Shown here piece by piece: positions 54,162 through 63,049 of a stretch of 64,000 bases of DNA. The stretch covers positions 4,898,001-4,962,000 of the forward strand of contig NZ_JANADP010000001.1 of the NCBI RefSeq assembly GCF_024199945.1, written 5' to 3'. The translations under genes were made by a program, and so were the position numbers. The notes under the pieces are model-generated. The model was not told where the DNA came from, did no database searches, and saw nothing but the letters and a program-made list of their open reading frames with translations. Source of the DNA: Bradyrhizobium sp. CCGUVB4N (lineage in GTDB: Bacteria > Pseudomonadota > Alphaproteobacteria > Rhizobiales > Xanthobacteraceae). How positions within the stretch are numbered: position 1 is the stretch's first letter; each line of letters starts with the position of its first letter.

Positions 54162-54938
54162 TCAAGCTTTCACCTTGGAGAACAGGCGGAAGAAGTTTTC
54201 GCTGGTCTGGTGTGAAATCTCTTCGAGCGACACGCCGCGCGTCTCGGCCAGTACCTTGGCGACCTCGACCACATAGGCAGGCTCGTTGCGCTTGCCCCGG
54301 AACTTGCCCGGCGCAAGGTAGGGCGAGTCTGTTTCAACCAGAATACGGTCGGACGGCAGTTCGGCCGCAAGCGCACGCAAGGCATCCGACTTCTTGAAGG
54401 TCAGGATGCCCGTAAAGCCGATATAGAGGCCGAGCGACACCGCCTTCAGCGCCAGCTCGCGCCCGCCGGTATAACAATGCAGCACCGCGCGAAACGACCC
54501 CTTCGCCGCCTCCTCTTCCAGGATGCGGGCGCAATCCTCGTCGGCTTCGCGGGTGTGGATCACCAGCGGCAGGCCGGTGACGCGGGCCGCGGCGATGTGG
54601 GCACGAAAACCCCTCGCCTGTGCCTCCGGCGAGCCGTCGTCGTAGAAATAGTCGAGCCCGGCTTCGCCGAGTGCGACGACCTTCGGATGCTGCGTCAGCG
54701 CGATCAGCTCGTCCGGCGAAATGCCGTCCTCCTCGTCCGCATTGTGCGGATGGGTACCGACCGAACAATAGACGTCGTCGTAGCGCCCGGCGATGGCGAG
54801 AAGCTGATCGAGCTTTCGCACCCGCGTCGAGATCGTGACCATGCGGCCGATCCCGGCCGCGCGGGCACGAGACACGATCCCGTCGAGATCCTCCGCAAAG
54901 TCCGGAAAATCCAGATGGCAGTGACTGTCGACCAGCAT
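54162..54938 (-). CDS. tatD: TatD-family deoxyribonuclease
   Basis: 258-residue TatD metallohydrolase. The HxH metal site lies in the N-terminal VDSHCHLDF. The metal Glu (LGEAGLDYFY), His (VIHTREAD), His (VLHCYTGG) and Asp (ILVETDSPYLAPGKFRGKRN) follow in order. It is a metal-dependent DNase/exonuclease. Clustering with metG, holB and tmk is conserved across proteobacteria. It begins 12 bases after the metG stop. Confidence 0.95.
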   Translation of the reverse strand: MLVDSHCHLDFPDFAEDLDGIVSRARAAGIGRMVTISTRVRKLDQLLAIAGRYDDVYCSVGTHPHNADEEDGISPDELIALTQHPKVVALGEAGLDYFYDDGSPEAQARGFRAHIAAARVTGLPLVIHTREADEDCARILEEEAAKGSFRAVLHCYTGGRELALKAVSLGLYIGFTGILTFKKSDALRALAAELPSDRILVETDSPYLAPGKFRGKRNEPAYVVEVAKVLAETRGVSLEEISHQTSENFFRLFSKVKA

Positions 54939-54950
54939 CGTGCGAACGCC

Positions 54951-56942
54951 TCAGGCCGCCGGCTCGATGTAGCGCGGGAACGCCGGCGTCGGCGCCGGCA
55001 GTGTCGAGCCGGGCGCGATCCGCCTGGCACCACCAAGCATCGCAAAGTCGCGCTCGCCTGCGGGAATGCCAAGGCTGTCGAGCAGCAAGCTCGATGCGGT
55101 CGGCATCGCCGGCTGGGCCAGGATCGCGATCTGGCGCACGACTTCGGCGGTGACATACAGCACCGTCTTCTGCCGCGCCGGGTCGGTCTTGGCCAGCGCC
55201 CACGGCGCCTCGCCCGCAAAATAGCGGTTGGCTTCCGCGACCACCGCCCACACGGCGTTGAGCCATTGATGGATCTGCTGCGTCGACATCGCTTCGCGGC
55301 CGGCCGCGATCATGCCGTCGGCCATCGCCAGGATCGCCTTGTCGTTGTCGCTGAACTCGCCGGGCTCGGGCAACACGCCGCCGAGCTGTTTGGCGATCAT
55401 CGACAGCGAGCGCTGCGCGAGATTGCCGAGATCGTTGGCGAGATCGGCATTGATGCGCGCGACGATGGCTTCATGGTTGTAGTTGCCATCCTGGCCGAAC
55501 GGCACCTCGCGCAGGAAGAAATAGCGCATCTGGTCGACGCCATACTGGTCGGCGAGGTTGAAGGGATCGACGACGTTGCCGACCGACTTCGACATCTTCT
55601 CGCCCCTGTTGAACAGGAAGCCGTGAGCATAGACCCGCTTCTGCACGGGAATGCCGGCCGACATCAGGAATGCGGGCCAGTACACGGCGTGGAAGCGGAT
55701 GATGTCCTTGCCGATGATGTGCACGTCGGCCGGCCAGTAGCGCCAGTTCTGGTCGCTCTCGTCGGGGAAGCCGACGCCGGTGATGTAGTTGGTCAGCGCA
55801 TCGACCCAGACATACATCACGTGCTCTTCGTCGCCGGGCACCTTGACGCCCCAGTCGAACGTGGTGCGCGAGATCGAGAGATCGCGCAGGCCACCCTTGA
55901 CGAAGCTCACCACCTCGTTCTTGCGGGAGTCCGGTCCGATGAAATCAGGGCGATCCGTGTAGAGCTTGAGCAGCTTGTCCTGATAGGCCGAGAGGCGGAA
56001 GAAATAGCTCTTCTCCTCGACCCATTCGACCGGCGTGCCCTGCGGTCCCAGCCGCACGCCGTCGTCGTTCAGGCGCGTCTCGTCCTCGGCGTAGTAGGCC
56101 TCGTCGCGCACGGAGTACCAGCCGGAATAGGTATCGGCATAGATGTCGCCGTTCGCCTCCATGCGACGCCAGATCTCCTGGGTCGAGCGATGGTGCTGCT
56201 CTTCGGTGGTACGGATGAAACGGTCGAACGACACGTTGAGCCGCTCGTCCATCTCCTTGAAGCGGGCGGCGTTGCGGGTCGCGAGCGCGGCGGGCGTCAG
56301 GCCCTCGTTCTGTGCGGTCTGGACCATCTTCAGGCCGTGCTCGTCGGTGCCGGTCAGGAAGAACACGTCCTTGCCGTCGAGCCGCGCAAAGCGCGCCAGC
56401 ACATCGGTGGCGATCGCCTCATAGGCGTGACCGATATGCGGAACGCCGTTGGGATAGGCGATGGCGGTGGTGATGTAGAAAACGTTGTCGCGCGCGGGCG
56501 CCGCTACGGGCGCGGCCGCCTTCGGCGCAGCCACCGGCTTCGGCGCAGGCGGCGCCTTCGGTTTCGACACTTTGGGCTTCACAGTCTTTGGCGGTGTGGC
56601 GACAGGCGCCGGCGCGGCGACCGGAGCGGACATCACGGCGGGCGCGCTCGCCCTCGCCTTCTTGGCCACCTTCTTCGCCGGAGCCTTGGCGGGCTTCTTG
56701 GCAGCTTGCTTTGTCACGGCTTTCTTGGCGACGACCTGCTTCTTCGAAGCCTTCTTGCCGACCTTCTTTGCCGTCTTCGTCGCGCCCTTCTTCACGCCCT
56801 TCTTGGCGGCCGCCTTCTTGGTCTTCTTGACCTTCTTGGCAGCTTTGCGCGCGAGCGCCTTCACAGCCTTCTTCGCGGCCTTCTTGGAAGCCTTCTTCTT
56901 GCTGCTCTTGCCCTTGGCGGTTTTCTTAGCTCGTGTTGCCAC
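54951..56942 (-). CDS. metG: Methionyl-tRNA synthetase with histone-like Lys/Ala-rich N-terminal tail
   Basis: 663 residues. From about residue 151 it is a normal class I MetRS: RDNVFYITTAIAYPNG, HIGH in VPHIGHAYEA, and the KMSKS loop RGEKMSKSVGN. No zinc-knuckle Cys cluster is apparent. Before it lie about 97 residues made of KKAAKK-, KKASKK- and KKGVKK-like units, then about 50 residues rich in Pro, Ala, Val and Lys, much like the tail of histone H1 or HU-like proteins. The GTG start at 56942 has AAAGGAA at a good distance, so the tail is probably translated. It may bind tRNA or nucleic acid. Confidence 0.93.
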   Translation of the reverse strand: MATRAKKTAKGKSSKKKASKKAAKKAVKALARKAAKKVKKTKKAAAKKGVKKGATKTAKKVGKKASKKQVVAKKAVTKQAAKKPAKAPAKKVAKKARASAPAVMSAPVAAPAPVATPPKTVKPKVSKPKAPPAPKPVAAPKAAAPVAAPARDNVFYITTAIAYPNGVPHIGHAYEAIATDVLARFARLDGKDVFFLTGTDEHGLKMVQTAQNEGLTPAALATRNAARFKEMDERLNVSFDRFIRTTEEQHHRSTQEIWRRMEANGDIYADTYSGWYSVRDEAYYAEDETRLNDDGVRLGPQGTPVEWVEEKSYFFRLSAYQDKLLKLYTDRPDFIGPDSRKNEVVSFVKGGLRDLSISRTTFDWGVKVPGDEEHVMYVWVDALTNYITGVGFPDESDQNWRYWPADVHIIGKDIIRFHAVYWPAFLMSAGIPVQKRVYAHGFLFNRGEKMSKSVGNVVDPFNLADQYGVDQMRYFFLREVPFGQDGNYNHEAIVARINADLANDLGNLAQRSLSMIAKQLGGVLPEPGEFSDNDKAILAMADGMIAAGREAMSTQQIHQWLNAVWAVVAEANRYFAGEAPWALAKTDPARQKTVLYVTAEVVRQIAILAQPAMPTASSLLLDSLGIPAGERDFAMLGGARRIAPGSTLPAPTPAFPRYIEPAA

Positions 56943-57049
56943 GACGAATTCCTTTACCGGCTTCTCGAAATTTGGAAACGAATTTGGGTTCGGTTATTGT
57001 TCTGAGCATGGTCTTCTCGGAAAACCTGCACACTTTTCCGGATCATGCT

Positions 57050-58096
57050 CTAGCGCGTTGCGTCCGCCAGCCAGCCGAACACCGAGAAAACCAAGGGCTT
57101 TCGCTCCAGATTATAGGTTTCGGTGTCGCGCGCGGCGCGGACGATCTTTTCCCATACCTCAGCTAGGCGCGCAAGGCGCGGCAGGTTCTGGTTGGCATTG
57201 GCCTCGTCGGAATGGAGGCGTTCCGCGATCCAGCGATCGATGCCGTCGATGAAGGCCGCAAGCGCGACGCGGTCGCTGGTGCCAAGGGATTCGCCGAGCG
57301 TATGCAATTCGCGCGGATCCACTTGCGGCAGACGTGAAAGCAGCGCCGCCGTGCGCTGCTGGAGCTTCAGCGCATCACCGCCGAGCAGGGTCAGTGCCCG
57401 TGCGACGCTGCCTTCGGAGGCCTCCGCGGCCTCGCGCAAAGCCAGATCGGTCGGAGCGAGATCGGCGGCCGTGGCGGCTGCGCGAATGACCTCGTCGGTC
57501 GTCAGCGACCGCAAACGCAGCTTGCGGCAACGCGACTGAATCGTGGCGAGCACCCGCGCGGGCGCGTGGCTGACAAGCAGGAACAGCGATCGCTGCGGCG
57601 GTTCCTCGAGGATTTTCAGCAGCGCGTTCGCCGCGTTGGGATTGAGCTCGTCGACCGTATCGACGATGCAGACGCGCCAGCCTTCTGCCGCCGCCGTCGA
57701 GCCGAAGAACGAGATCGTCTCACGTGTCTCGTCCACGGTAATGACAGTGCGCATCACGCCGCGGTCGTTCGCGGTCCGCTCCAGTGTCAGCAAGCCGCCA
57801 TGCGAGCTTGCCGCCACCTGCCGCGCCACAGTGTCATCTGCATCGATCGCGAGGTCCTCGGCGCTCTGCACGGCAGGCGACAGCGGCTGGCCGTGGGCGA
57901 GCACGAAGCGCGCCATGCGATAGGCCAGCGTTGCCTTGCCGATTCCTTGCGGTCCGCCGATCAACCAGGCATGCGGGATCCGCCCGCTGCGGTAGGCGGT
58001 CAGCAGCGCGATCTCGGCCTCGCGATGGCCGAACAGAAGGCTTGTCTCGCGCGGATGCGGAATGGCGGATTCACGCTCGACCTGACGCGGGCTCAT
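57050..58096 (-). CDS. holB: DNA polymerase III subunit delta prime
   Basis: 348-residue clamp-loader subunit. AAA+ features: AWLIGGPQGIGKATLAYRMA (Walker A region), VCIVDTVDELNPNAANALLKILEEPP (Walker B and sensor), and SRCRKLRLRSL. The zinc-binding Cys residues of gamma/tau are absent, as expected for delta prime. It loads the sliding clamp at replication forks. Its ATG overlaps the tmk stop in ATGA. The 107-base gap to metG may hold a separate promoter. Confidence 0.93.
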   Translation of the reverse strand: MSPRQVERESAIPHPRETSLLFGHREAEIALLTAYRSGRIPHAWLIGGPQGIGKATLAYRMARFVLAHGQPLSPAVQSAEDLAIDADDTVARQVAASSHGGLLTLERTANDRGVMRTVITVDETRETISFFGSTAAAEGWRVCIVDTVDELNPNAANALLKILEEPPQRSLFLLVSHAPARVLATIQSRCRKLRLRSLTTDEVIRAAATAADLAPTDLALREAAEASEGSVARALTLLGGDALKLQQRTAALLSRLPQVDPRELHTLGESLGTSDRVALAAFIDGIDRWIAERLHSDEANANQNLPRLARLAEVWEKIVRAARDTETYNLERKPLVFSVFGWLADATR

Positions 58097-58779
58097 ACTG
58101 AGACCACCGATGCAGGCGTCGGCAGGAGACGGTCGCGTAGCGCGGTCCAGACCCGTCCGGCTACCGTGTCAGGATCGGAATTGGCGTCAATCAGCACGCA
58201 GCGCGCAGGCTCGTCCGAGGCGATCTTGCGATAGGCCTCGCGCAGACCCTGGTGGAAGGTGAGCTTCTCGCCCTCGAACCTGTCGGGCGTGCCGCTGCCG
58301 CGCCGCGCCGCTGCGCGTGCCAAACCAATCTCGACCGGCAAGTCGAGGATGATGGTGAGGTCCGGCTTGAGATCGCCAATCGTGACCCGCTGCATGGCAT
58401 TGATCAACCCGGCGGGCACGCTGCCGAGGCTGCCCTGATAGGCCCGCGTCGAGTCGGCGAAGCGGTCGCAGAGGACCCAAACGCCCTGCTTGAGCGCGGG
58501 CTCGATCACGGTACGGACATGGTCGTCGCGGGCGGCCGCGAATAGCAGCGTCTCGGCTTCGGGACCAAGCAGCTTGCCCATGCCTGACAGCACCAGATGG
58601 CGCATGATCTCGGCACCCGGCGAGCCACCAGGCTCCCGCGTGACGATGGTGCGGAGCCTCGCCGCACCGAGGCGGTCGGCGAGCTTCTTGATCTGGGTCG
58701 ATTTGCCGGTCCCCTCGCCGCCCTCAAAGGTGATGAAGCGTCCGCGTCCGGACGGACGCTGTCCCGTGCTCTCACTCAT
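58093..58779 (-). CDS. tmk: Thymidylate kinase
   Basis: 228-residue dTMP kinase. The P-loop FEGGEGTGKSTQ, the DR motif CDRFADSTRAYQG and the lid region RAAARRGSGTPDRFEGE are clear. It makes dTDP for DNA synthesis. It lies 2 bases after dacF and overlaps holB by 4 bases, so the three are one transcript. Length is slightly above the family mean because of N-terminal residues MSESTGQRPSGRGR. Confidence 0.95.
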   Translation of the reverse strand: MSESTGQRPSGRGRFITFEGGEGTGKSTQIKKLADRLGAARLRTIVTREPGGSPGAEIMRHLVLSGMGKLLGPEAETLLFAAARDDHVRTVIEPALKQGVWVLCDRFADSTRAYQGSLGSVPAGLINAMQRVTIGDLKPDLTIILDLPVEIGLARAAARRGSGTPDRFEGEKLTFHQGLREAYRKIASDEPARCVLIDANSDPDTVAGRVWTALRDRLLPTPASVVSV

Positions 58780-58781
58780 GA

Positions 58782-60044
58782 TCAGAGCTTCTCGGCGCCC
58801 GCGCGGAACATGCCGATCACGAGCTCGCTGGCACCATCGATCGCGCGCCGCATGGTCGAGCCGGTACCGATCGCCTCGGCCGCATAGACCGACGTCTCCA
58901 CCGCGATATTGCCGCTGCGCCAGACCTTGACCACGCCAACCTGCTGGCCGGCCTGGACCGGCGCGCGCACCGGGCCGTTATAGACCACGCGTGCGATCAG
59001 CTTGTCGCCGCCGCTCTTGTGCACCATCACCTTCACCGGCTCTTTCGCGACCAGCTTCACCGAGCGGCTCTCGCCACCGAACACCTTGGCGTAGCCGACC
59101 TGCTGGTCGGCCGCGATCAGCGTGCGGGTCTCGAAATTACGAAAGCCCCATTCCAGCATCTTCTTGGCTTCGGTGGCGCGATCTTCGATGTCCTCAAGCC
59201 CGTTGACGACGACGATCAGTCGCGTGCCGTTCTGCACGGCCGAGCCGACCATGCCGTAGCCGCCTTCCTTGGTGTAGCCGGTCTTCAGGCCGTCGGCGCC
59301 CTCCATCGAATTGAGCAGCGGATTGCGGTTGGGTTGGCGGATCTTGTTCCAGGTGAACTCCTTCTCGCCGAACAGTTTGTAGAACTCGGGGAAGTCCAGA
59401 ATGATGTGCCGGGCGAGCATGCCGAGCTCGCGCACCGTCATCTTGTTGCCGGGATCGGGCAAACCGTTGGAGTTGGCGAAGGTCGACTTGGTCATGCCGA
59501 GCTCACGGGCGCGCTTGGTCATGAAATCGGAGGCGAAGATCCGCTCGTTGCCCGCGATGCCTTCGGCGAGCGCGATGCAGGCGTCGTTGCCGCTCTGGAT
59601 GATCGCGCCATGCAGGAGGTCGTCGACCGAGACCTTGCTGTTGATGGCTGCGAACATGGTCGAGCCGCCGGAGGGCGCGCCGCCCCTGCGCCAGGCGTTC
59701 TCGCTGATCCGGTATTCGTCGGTCAGCTTGACGTCGCCCTTTTTGATCGCGTTGAAGACGACTTCCGCGGTCACGAGCTTCATCATGCTGGAGGGGGCGC
59801 GGAGCTCGTCGGCGTTCTTCTCGAACAGCACGCTGCCGCTGGAGGCCTCGATCAGGATCGCGGTGGGGGCATCGCCATCGAAGCCGGTATCTTCGGTCTT
59901 CTTGGCGCCCTGGACGCTCTGGTTGGCGGCGTAGATCACGCCGCCCCAGCTGAGGCTCACCGCAATAGTCGCCGCGACCAGCCCGCGCGCCAGTGCTCCG
60001 GCCGTGAATCCGGTATGACGGAGCGAGATGAGACGAAATGCCAT
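58782..60044 (-). CDS. dacF: D-alanyl-D-alanine carboxypeptidase (DacF/PBP5 type)
   Basis: 420-residue S11 peptidase. An N-terminal signal or anchor (LVAATIAVSLSWGGVIYA) is followed by the catalytic triad of motifs: SMMK in APSSMMKLVT, SGN in IQSGNDACIAL and KTG in GLKTGYTKEGG. A C-terminal PBP5-like domain follows. It trims terminal D-Ala from peptidoglycan stem peptides in the periplasm. The ATG at 60044 (MAFRLISLRHTG) is chosen; an upstream extension is possible but unlike the family. Rather far from rlpA because of the inserted hydrolase gene. Confidence 0.93.
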   Translation of the reverse strand: MAFRLISLRHTGFTAGALARGLVAATIAVSLSWGGVIYAANQSVQGAKKTEDTGFDGDAPTAILIEASSGSVLFEKNADELRAPSSMMKLVTAEVVFNAIKKGDVKLTDEYRISENAWRRGGAPSGGSTMFAAINSKVSVDDLLHGAIIQSGNDACIALAEGIAGNERIFASDFMTKRARELGMTKSTFANSNGLPDPGNKMTVRELGMLARHIILDFPEFYKLFGEKEFTWNKIRQPNRNPLLNSMEGADGLKTGYTKEGGYGMVGSAVQNGTRLIVVVNGLEDIEDRATEAKKMLEWGFRNFETRTLIAADQQVGYAKVFGGESRSVKLVAKEPVKVMVHKSGGDKLIARVVYNGPVRAPVQAGQQVGVVKVWRSGNIAVETSVYAAEAIGTGSTMRRAIDGASELVIGMFRAGAEKL

Positions 60045-60196
60045 GGCGAAGCCCTGAGAGCGGCGTTCTAACAGCTGGAACCGGTGCGAACAACACGAGG
60101 ATCGGCGCGTGCCCCGAGATTGCACGATTCTCGTCGCATCCCTATCGTGGCACCTGATATTTCCTGACCAAACCCCTGAAACAAGGCGGAAAAGCG

Positions 60197-61153
60197 ATGT
60201 CCACCACCCGGGTGATCAAGGCCAACGGGATCGACCTCTTCATCCGTGAGGCCGGCCAGGGGCCGCTGGTCGTGCTGTGCCATGGCTGGCCGGAATTATC
60301 CTATTCCTGGCGACACCAGATCCCGGCGCTCGCCGATGCCGGCTTCCACGTCGTGGCCCCCGACATGCGTGGTTACGGCGAGAGCGCGGCGCCGCCTGAC
60401 GCGACCGCCTATTCGATCTTCGAACTCGTCGGCGATGTGGTCGGCCTGGTCCAGGCGCTTGGTGCCACCAAGGCGATGGTGGTCGGCCATGACTGGGGCG
60501 CGCCGGTCGCCTGGCACTCGGCTCTGTTTCGTCCGGATATCTTCACGGCCGTCGCTGGCCTGAGCGTGCCACCGCCGTTCCGCGGACGCGGCAAGCCGCT
60601 CGAACTCCTGCGCCAGGGCGGCATCACCAATTTCTATTGGCAATACTTCCAGGCGCCTGGTGTCGCGGAGGCCGAGTTCGAGCATGACGTCGCCCGCACC
60701 ATGCGCATCGTGCTCGGCGGCCGCGGGCTTGCCGATCCGAACGCCGCGATGTTCGTGCAGGGGGGCGAGGGCTTTCTCGGTCGCGCCAGCGCAGACGAGC
60801 CACTGCCGGCGTGGCTGAGCGAGGACGATCTCGCCCAGTTCACGGAGAGCTTCCGCAAGTCGGGATTCCGCGGCGGGCTGAACTGGTATCGCAATCTCGA
60901 CCGCAATTGGGAGCTGACCGCGCCCTGGCAGAACGCGCAGATCCAGCAGCCCTCCCTCTTCATCGCTGGTGCGCAGGACGCCGTGATCACCGGCCTGATC
61001 GGCGCCAAGCGCGTCAACGAGCTCGAGCGCGTGCTGCCCAATCTCACGCGAAAGCTGATCATCGACGGTGCCGGCCACTGGGTGCAGCAGGAGCGGCCGG
61101 ACGACGTCAACGCCGCGCTGATCAGATTCCTGCGTGAGGCGACTTCGCGCTAA
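60197..61153 (+). CDS. Alpha/beta hydrolase, epoxide-hydrolase type
   Basis: 318 residues. The oxyanion motif HGWPE and the nucleophile elbow GHDWGA with Asp99, rather than Ser, point to soluble epoxide hydrolases or haloalkane-dehalogenase relatives. The final His is in IDGAGHWVQQE. It is on the plus strand between two minus-strand cell-envelope genes, rlpA and dacF, that are usually adjacent in related bacteria, so it looks inserted. The natural substrate is unknown. Confidence 0.88.
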   Translation: MSTTRVIKANGIDLFIREAGQGPLVVLCHGWPELSYSWRHQIPALADAGFHVVAPDMRGYGESAAPPDATAYSIFELVGDVVGLVQALGATKAMVVGHDWGAPVAWHSALFRPDIFTAVAGLSVPPPFRGRGKPLELLRQGGITNFYWQYFQAPGVAEAEFEHDVARTMRIVLGGRGLADPNAAMFVQGGEGFLGRASADEPLPAWLSEDDLAQFTESFRKSGFRGGLNWYRNLDRNWELTAPWQNAQIQQPSLFIAGAQDAVITGLIGAKRVNELERVLPNLTRKLIIDGAGHWVQQERPDDVNAALIRFLREATSR

Positions 61154-61163
61154 TGCGCGGCCG

Positions 61164-62090
61164 TCAGTAAAGGCCGCGGCCGGTCAGGATGCTGCGGGCC
61201 TCGGATGCCCCGTCATCGGCGGCGGCCGGACCGCTCCCGGCGGCATAGCGGCCGTCCTCGTCATAGGACACCTGGCGCGCATTCTGGAGCGCCCGGCCCC
61301 GGCTGCGGCTCGAGGCCGACATTTCCGAGGTCGCGTTGATCGAGGCGACGTCAGTCGAGGTGTTGCCGAGGCTATAGGGCCGCCCCTCCGGCATCGGGAC
61401 ATCGCCACGGATGGCGCCGCGGCTCGACGTCAGCTCCGGAACGAACGGCCGGGCCGAGGCGACCCGGACCATCGAGGGCGACGGCGCCGGAACGCCGGTG
61501 CGCAAGGTCGCCATCAGCTGGCGGTCGTCGGAGCCTTCGAGCGGCGCCCGGCCGACATATTCGACGCGAACCCTGGCGACGCCATTACCTTTGAATTCAA
61601 GCAGTTCGGCAGCCTTGTTCGAGACGTCGATGAGGCGGTTGCCATGATAGGGCCCGCGGTCATTGACGCGGACGATCAGCGACTTGCCGTTCGAGAGATT
61701 GGTCACCCGCGCATAGGACGGCATCGGCAGGGTCGGATGCGCCGCCGTCAGCGAGCCCATGTCGAACACTTCGCCATTGGCGGTCTGGCGGCCATGGAAA
61801 TCGTCGCCGTACCAGGACGCCATGCCCTCGGCGCGGTAGTTGACGTCCTCCTCCGGCACGTAGGTCCGGCCCGCGACCACATAAGGCTTGCCGACGCGAT
61901 AGGTGCCGCCGCCCTTGGGGACCGGATCGCCCCAGGCCACGACTCGCGGGCTCGAGGACACGCCGTATTTGGGATCGACCCGGCTGGCGAACTTGTTGGA
62001 CGAGGCGCAATTGGCGAGCGCTAGGCAGCTGGCGACCACCGCAACACTGCGCGCGGCCCGCACCACCGAATCTGACCGTCGGATCCCCAT
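61164..62090 (-). CDS. rlpA: RlpA-type septal ring lytic transglycosylase lipoprotein
   Basis: 308 residues. The signal peptide contains a lipobox-like V-A-S-C22 (VAVVASC), giving a lipoprotein; a second Cys follows at ALANC. The double-psi beta-barrel domain (about 85-185) has the conserved GMASWYGDDFHGRQTANGEVFD, TAAHPTLPMPSYARVTNL, and VRVNDRGPYHGNRLIDVS, with the catalytic Asp in NDRG. The C-terminal 100 residues are low complexity, without a SPOR domain. It cleaves denuded glycan strands at the septum. The ATG at 62090 is chosen over a long open extension. Confidence 0.9.
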   Translation of the reverse strand: MGIRRSDSVVRAARSVAVVASCLALANCASSNKFASRVDPKYGVSSSPRVVAWGDPVPKGGGTYRVGKPYVVAGRTYVPEEDVNYRAEGMASWYGDDFHGRQTANGEVFDMGSLTAAHPTLPMPSYARVTNLSNGKSLIVRVNDRGPYHGNRLIDVSNKAAELLEFKGNGVARVRVEYVGRAPLEGSDDRQLMATLRTGVPAPSPSMVRVASARPFVPELTSSRGAIRGDVPMPEGRPYSLGNTSTDVASINATSEMSASSRSRGRALQNARQVSYDEDGRYAAGSGPAAADDGASEARSILTGRGLY

Positions 62091-62179
62091 TCGCCCCAAA
62101 TACCATTTCGCCGGAGGCGGACCCAACCCGCTTGCCTGCGGGGGCGCCTTCCGGACCCTAAGCTCCGAGGCGGCCCACC

Positions 62180-62196
62180 ACCGTCTCAGAGACGGT
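62180..62196. promoter_or_regulatory. Perfect palindrome upstream of rlpA
   Basis: ACCGTCTC-A-GAGACGGT is a perfect 8-base inverted repeat with a single central base, 90 bases before the rlpA start. It is a good operator candidate. The rest of the 365-base gap between rlpA and the next small gene shows nothing else supportable. Confidence 0.45.
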
Positions 62197-62455
62197 AACG
62201 ATAACGCAACCCGAACACGGCGGAAATGGGGAGCCCACAGCGTTCGCGTCGGGATGGTAAACAGGACGTTCGGCATTCTCCGTTGATCTACGGTGCACGC
62301 GGCCCTCGGCGCCACCTCTGATGTGCCACTCCTGCACAAGCTGTTGCGCCAAAAGCTCACTCCACCCCCATTGTCGCCGGCTTCACCGGAATTCTTTTGA
62401 CTGTGCAAGGCCGCCCGCGTTTTCTCGGCTGCAGGGGCGGGATTGGAATTTAACG

Positions 62456-62545
62456 ATGATCGAGACGGTTTCGGCACTGATGGGTCTGGTAAGCGCAGGT
62501 ATCTTCCTGGCCCATGCGTTTGAAGGCTACCGCACGAGGGCCTGA
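62456..62545 (+). CDS. Small hydrophobic protein (29 aa)
   Basis: A 29-residue frame, MIETVSALMGLVSAGIFLAHA followed by FEGYRTRA. Residues 3-21 form a membrane-compatible helix and the end is basic, giving a typical single-span small protein with the C-terminus inside. GGA stands about ten bases upstream. I believe near-identical small proteins occur in other Bradyrhizobium genomes, but this needs a search. Function unknown. Confidence 0.6.
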   Translation: MIETVSALMGLVSAGIFLAHAFEGYRTRA

Positions 62546-62648
62546 CGGCACTCGCGCGGTCGACATTGCATCACTTCTTCACAGCGGCTCGTTCGGACAA
62601 TTTTAATCAATCCGATTGAGCATCGAGGATGAGAGCAGCAGGTGTCCC

Positions 62649-62747
62649 ATGCGCAAACATGACCTCGTATCCGATGGCTTTCTGGCATTGACCGCAGGCG
62701 GTCTGGTCCTGCTCTGCTCGAGCCTCGTCGCACTGGCCTTCGGCTAA
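62649..62747 (+). CDS. Small hydrophobic protein (32 aa)
   Basis: A 32-residue frame beginning MRKHDLVSDGFLALTAGG and ending SSLVALAFG. The middle and end form one membrane helix, and the first residues are basic. AGGTG lies a few bases before the ATG. It is too short for family assignment, but the amphipathic-then-hydrophobic design and adjacent small genes support it. Confidence 0.5.
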   Translation: MRKHDLVSDGFLALTAGGLVLLCSSLVALAFG

Positions 62748-62904
62748 TCCTCAACCAGCGTTTTCGAATTTTCCGACCGCTGCACCATTGCGACGCAGCA
62801 TGCGTATTGATCCGGGATTGCGACGCTCCCGTTTAGTTGATTGAATTTTCGCGTCGGCGCCTCGACTCATTTTCACGAGGCCATCACCAATGAGGGTGAC
62901 GCAC

Positions 62905-63033
62905 ATGCTAGCCGAGAAATTCTTCCTGGTCCTGGAATCGCTGATCCGTGGCGGCCGGACTTATCCCGACGGAAGCCCCCGGGTCATCAGCACCTCCCCG
63001 CACGTCCCGGTGAAGCTGCCGAGCCAGAACTAG
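62905..63033 (+). CDS. Small conserved-looking protein (42 aa)
   Basis: A 42-residue frame starting MLAEKFFLVLESLIRG, with a short amphipathic helix. A Pro-rich extended tail follows (YPDGSPRVISTSPHVPVKLP). GAGGGTGA precedes the ATG at 62905, an appropriate ribosome site; the upstream ATG at 62890 lies within that site. The length and the composition of its tail recall small proteins annotated in other Bradyrhizobium. Function unknown. Confidence 0.6.
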   Translation: MLAEKFFLVLESLIRGGRTYPDGSPRVISTSPHVPVKLPSQN

Positions 63034-63049
63034 CTCACGCCCGCAGCCG

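Noticed and set aside
56500..56942. Reading the Lys/Ala-rich region upstream of metG as a separate histone-like gene
   Set aside because: It is in frame with MetRS with no stop between, so it is one protein as the sequence stands.
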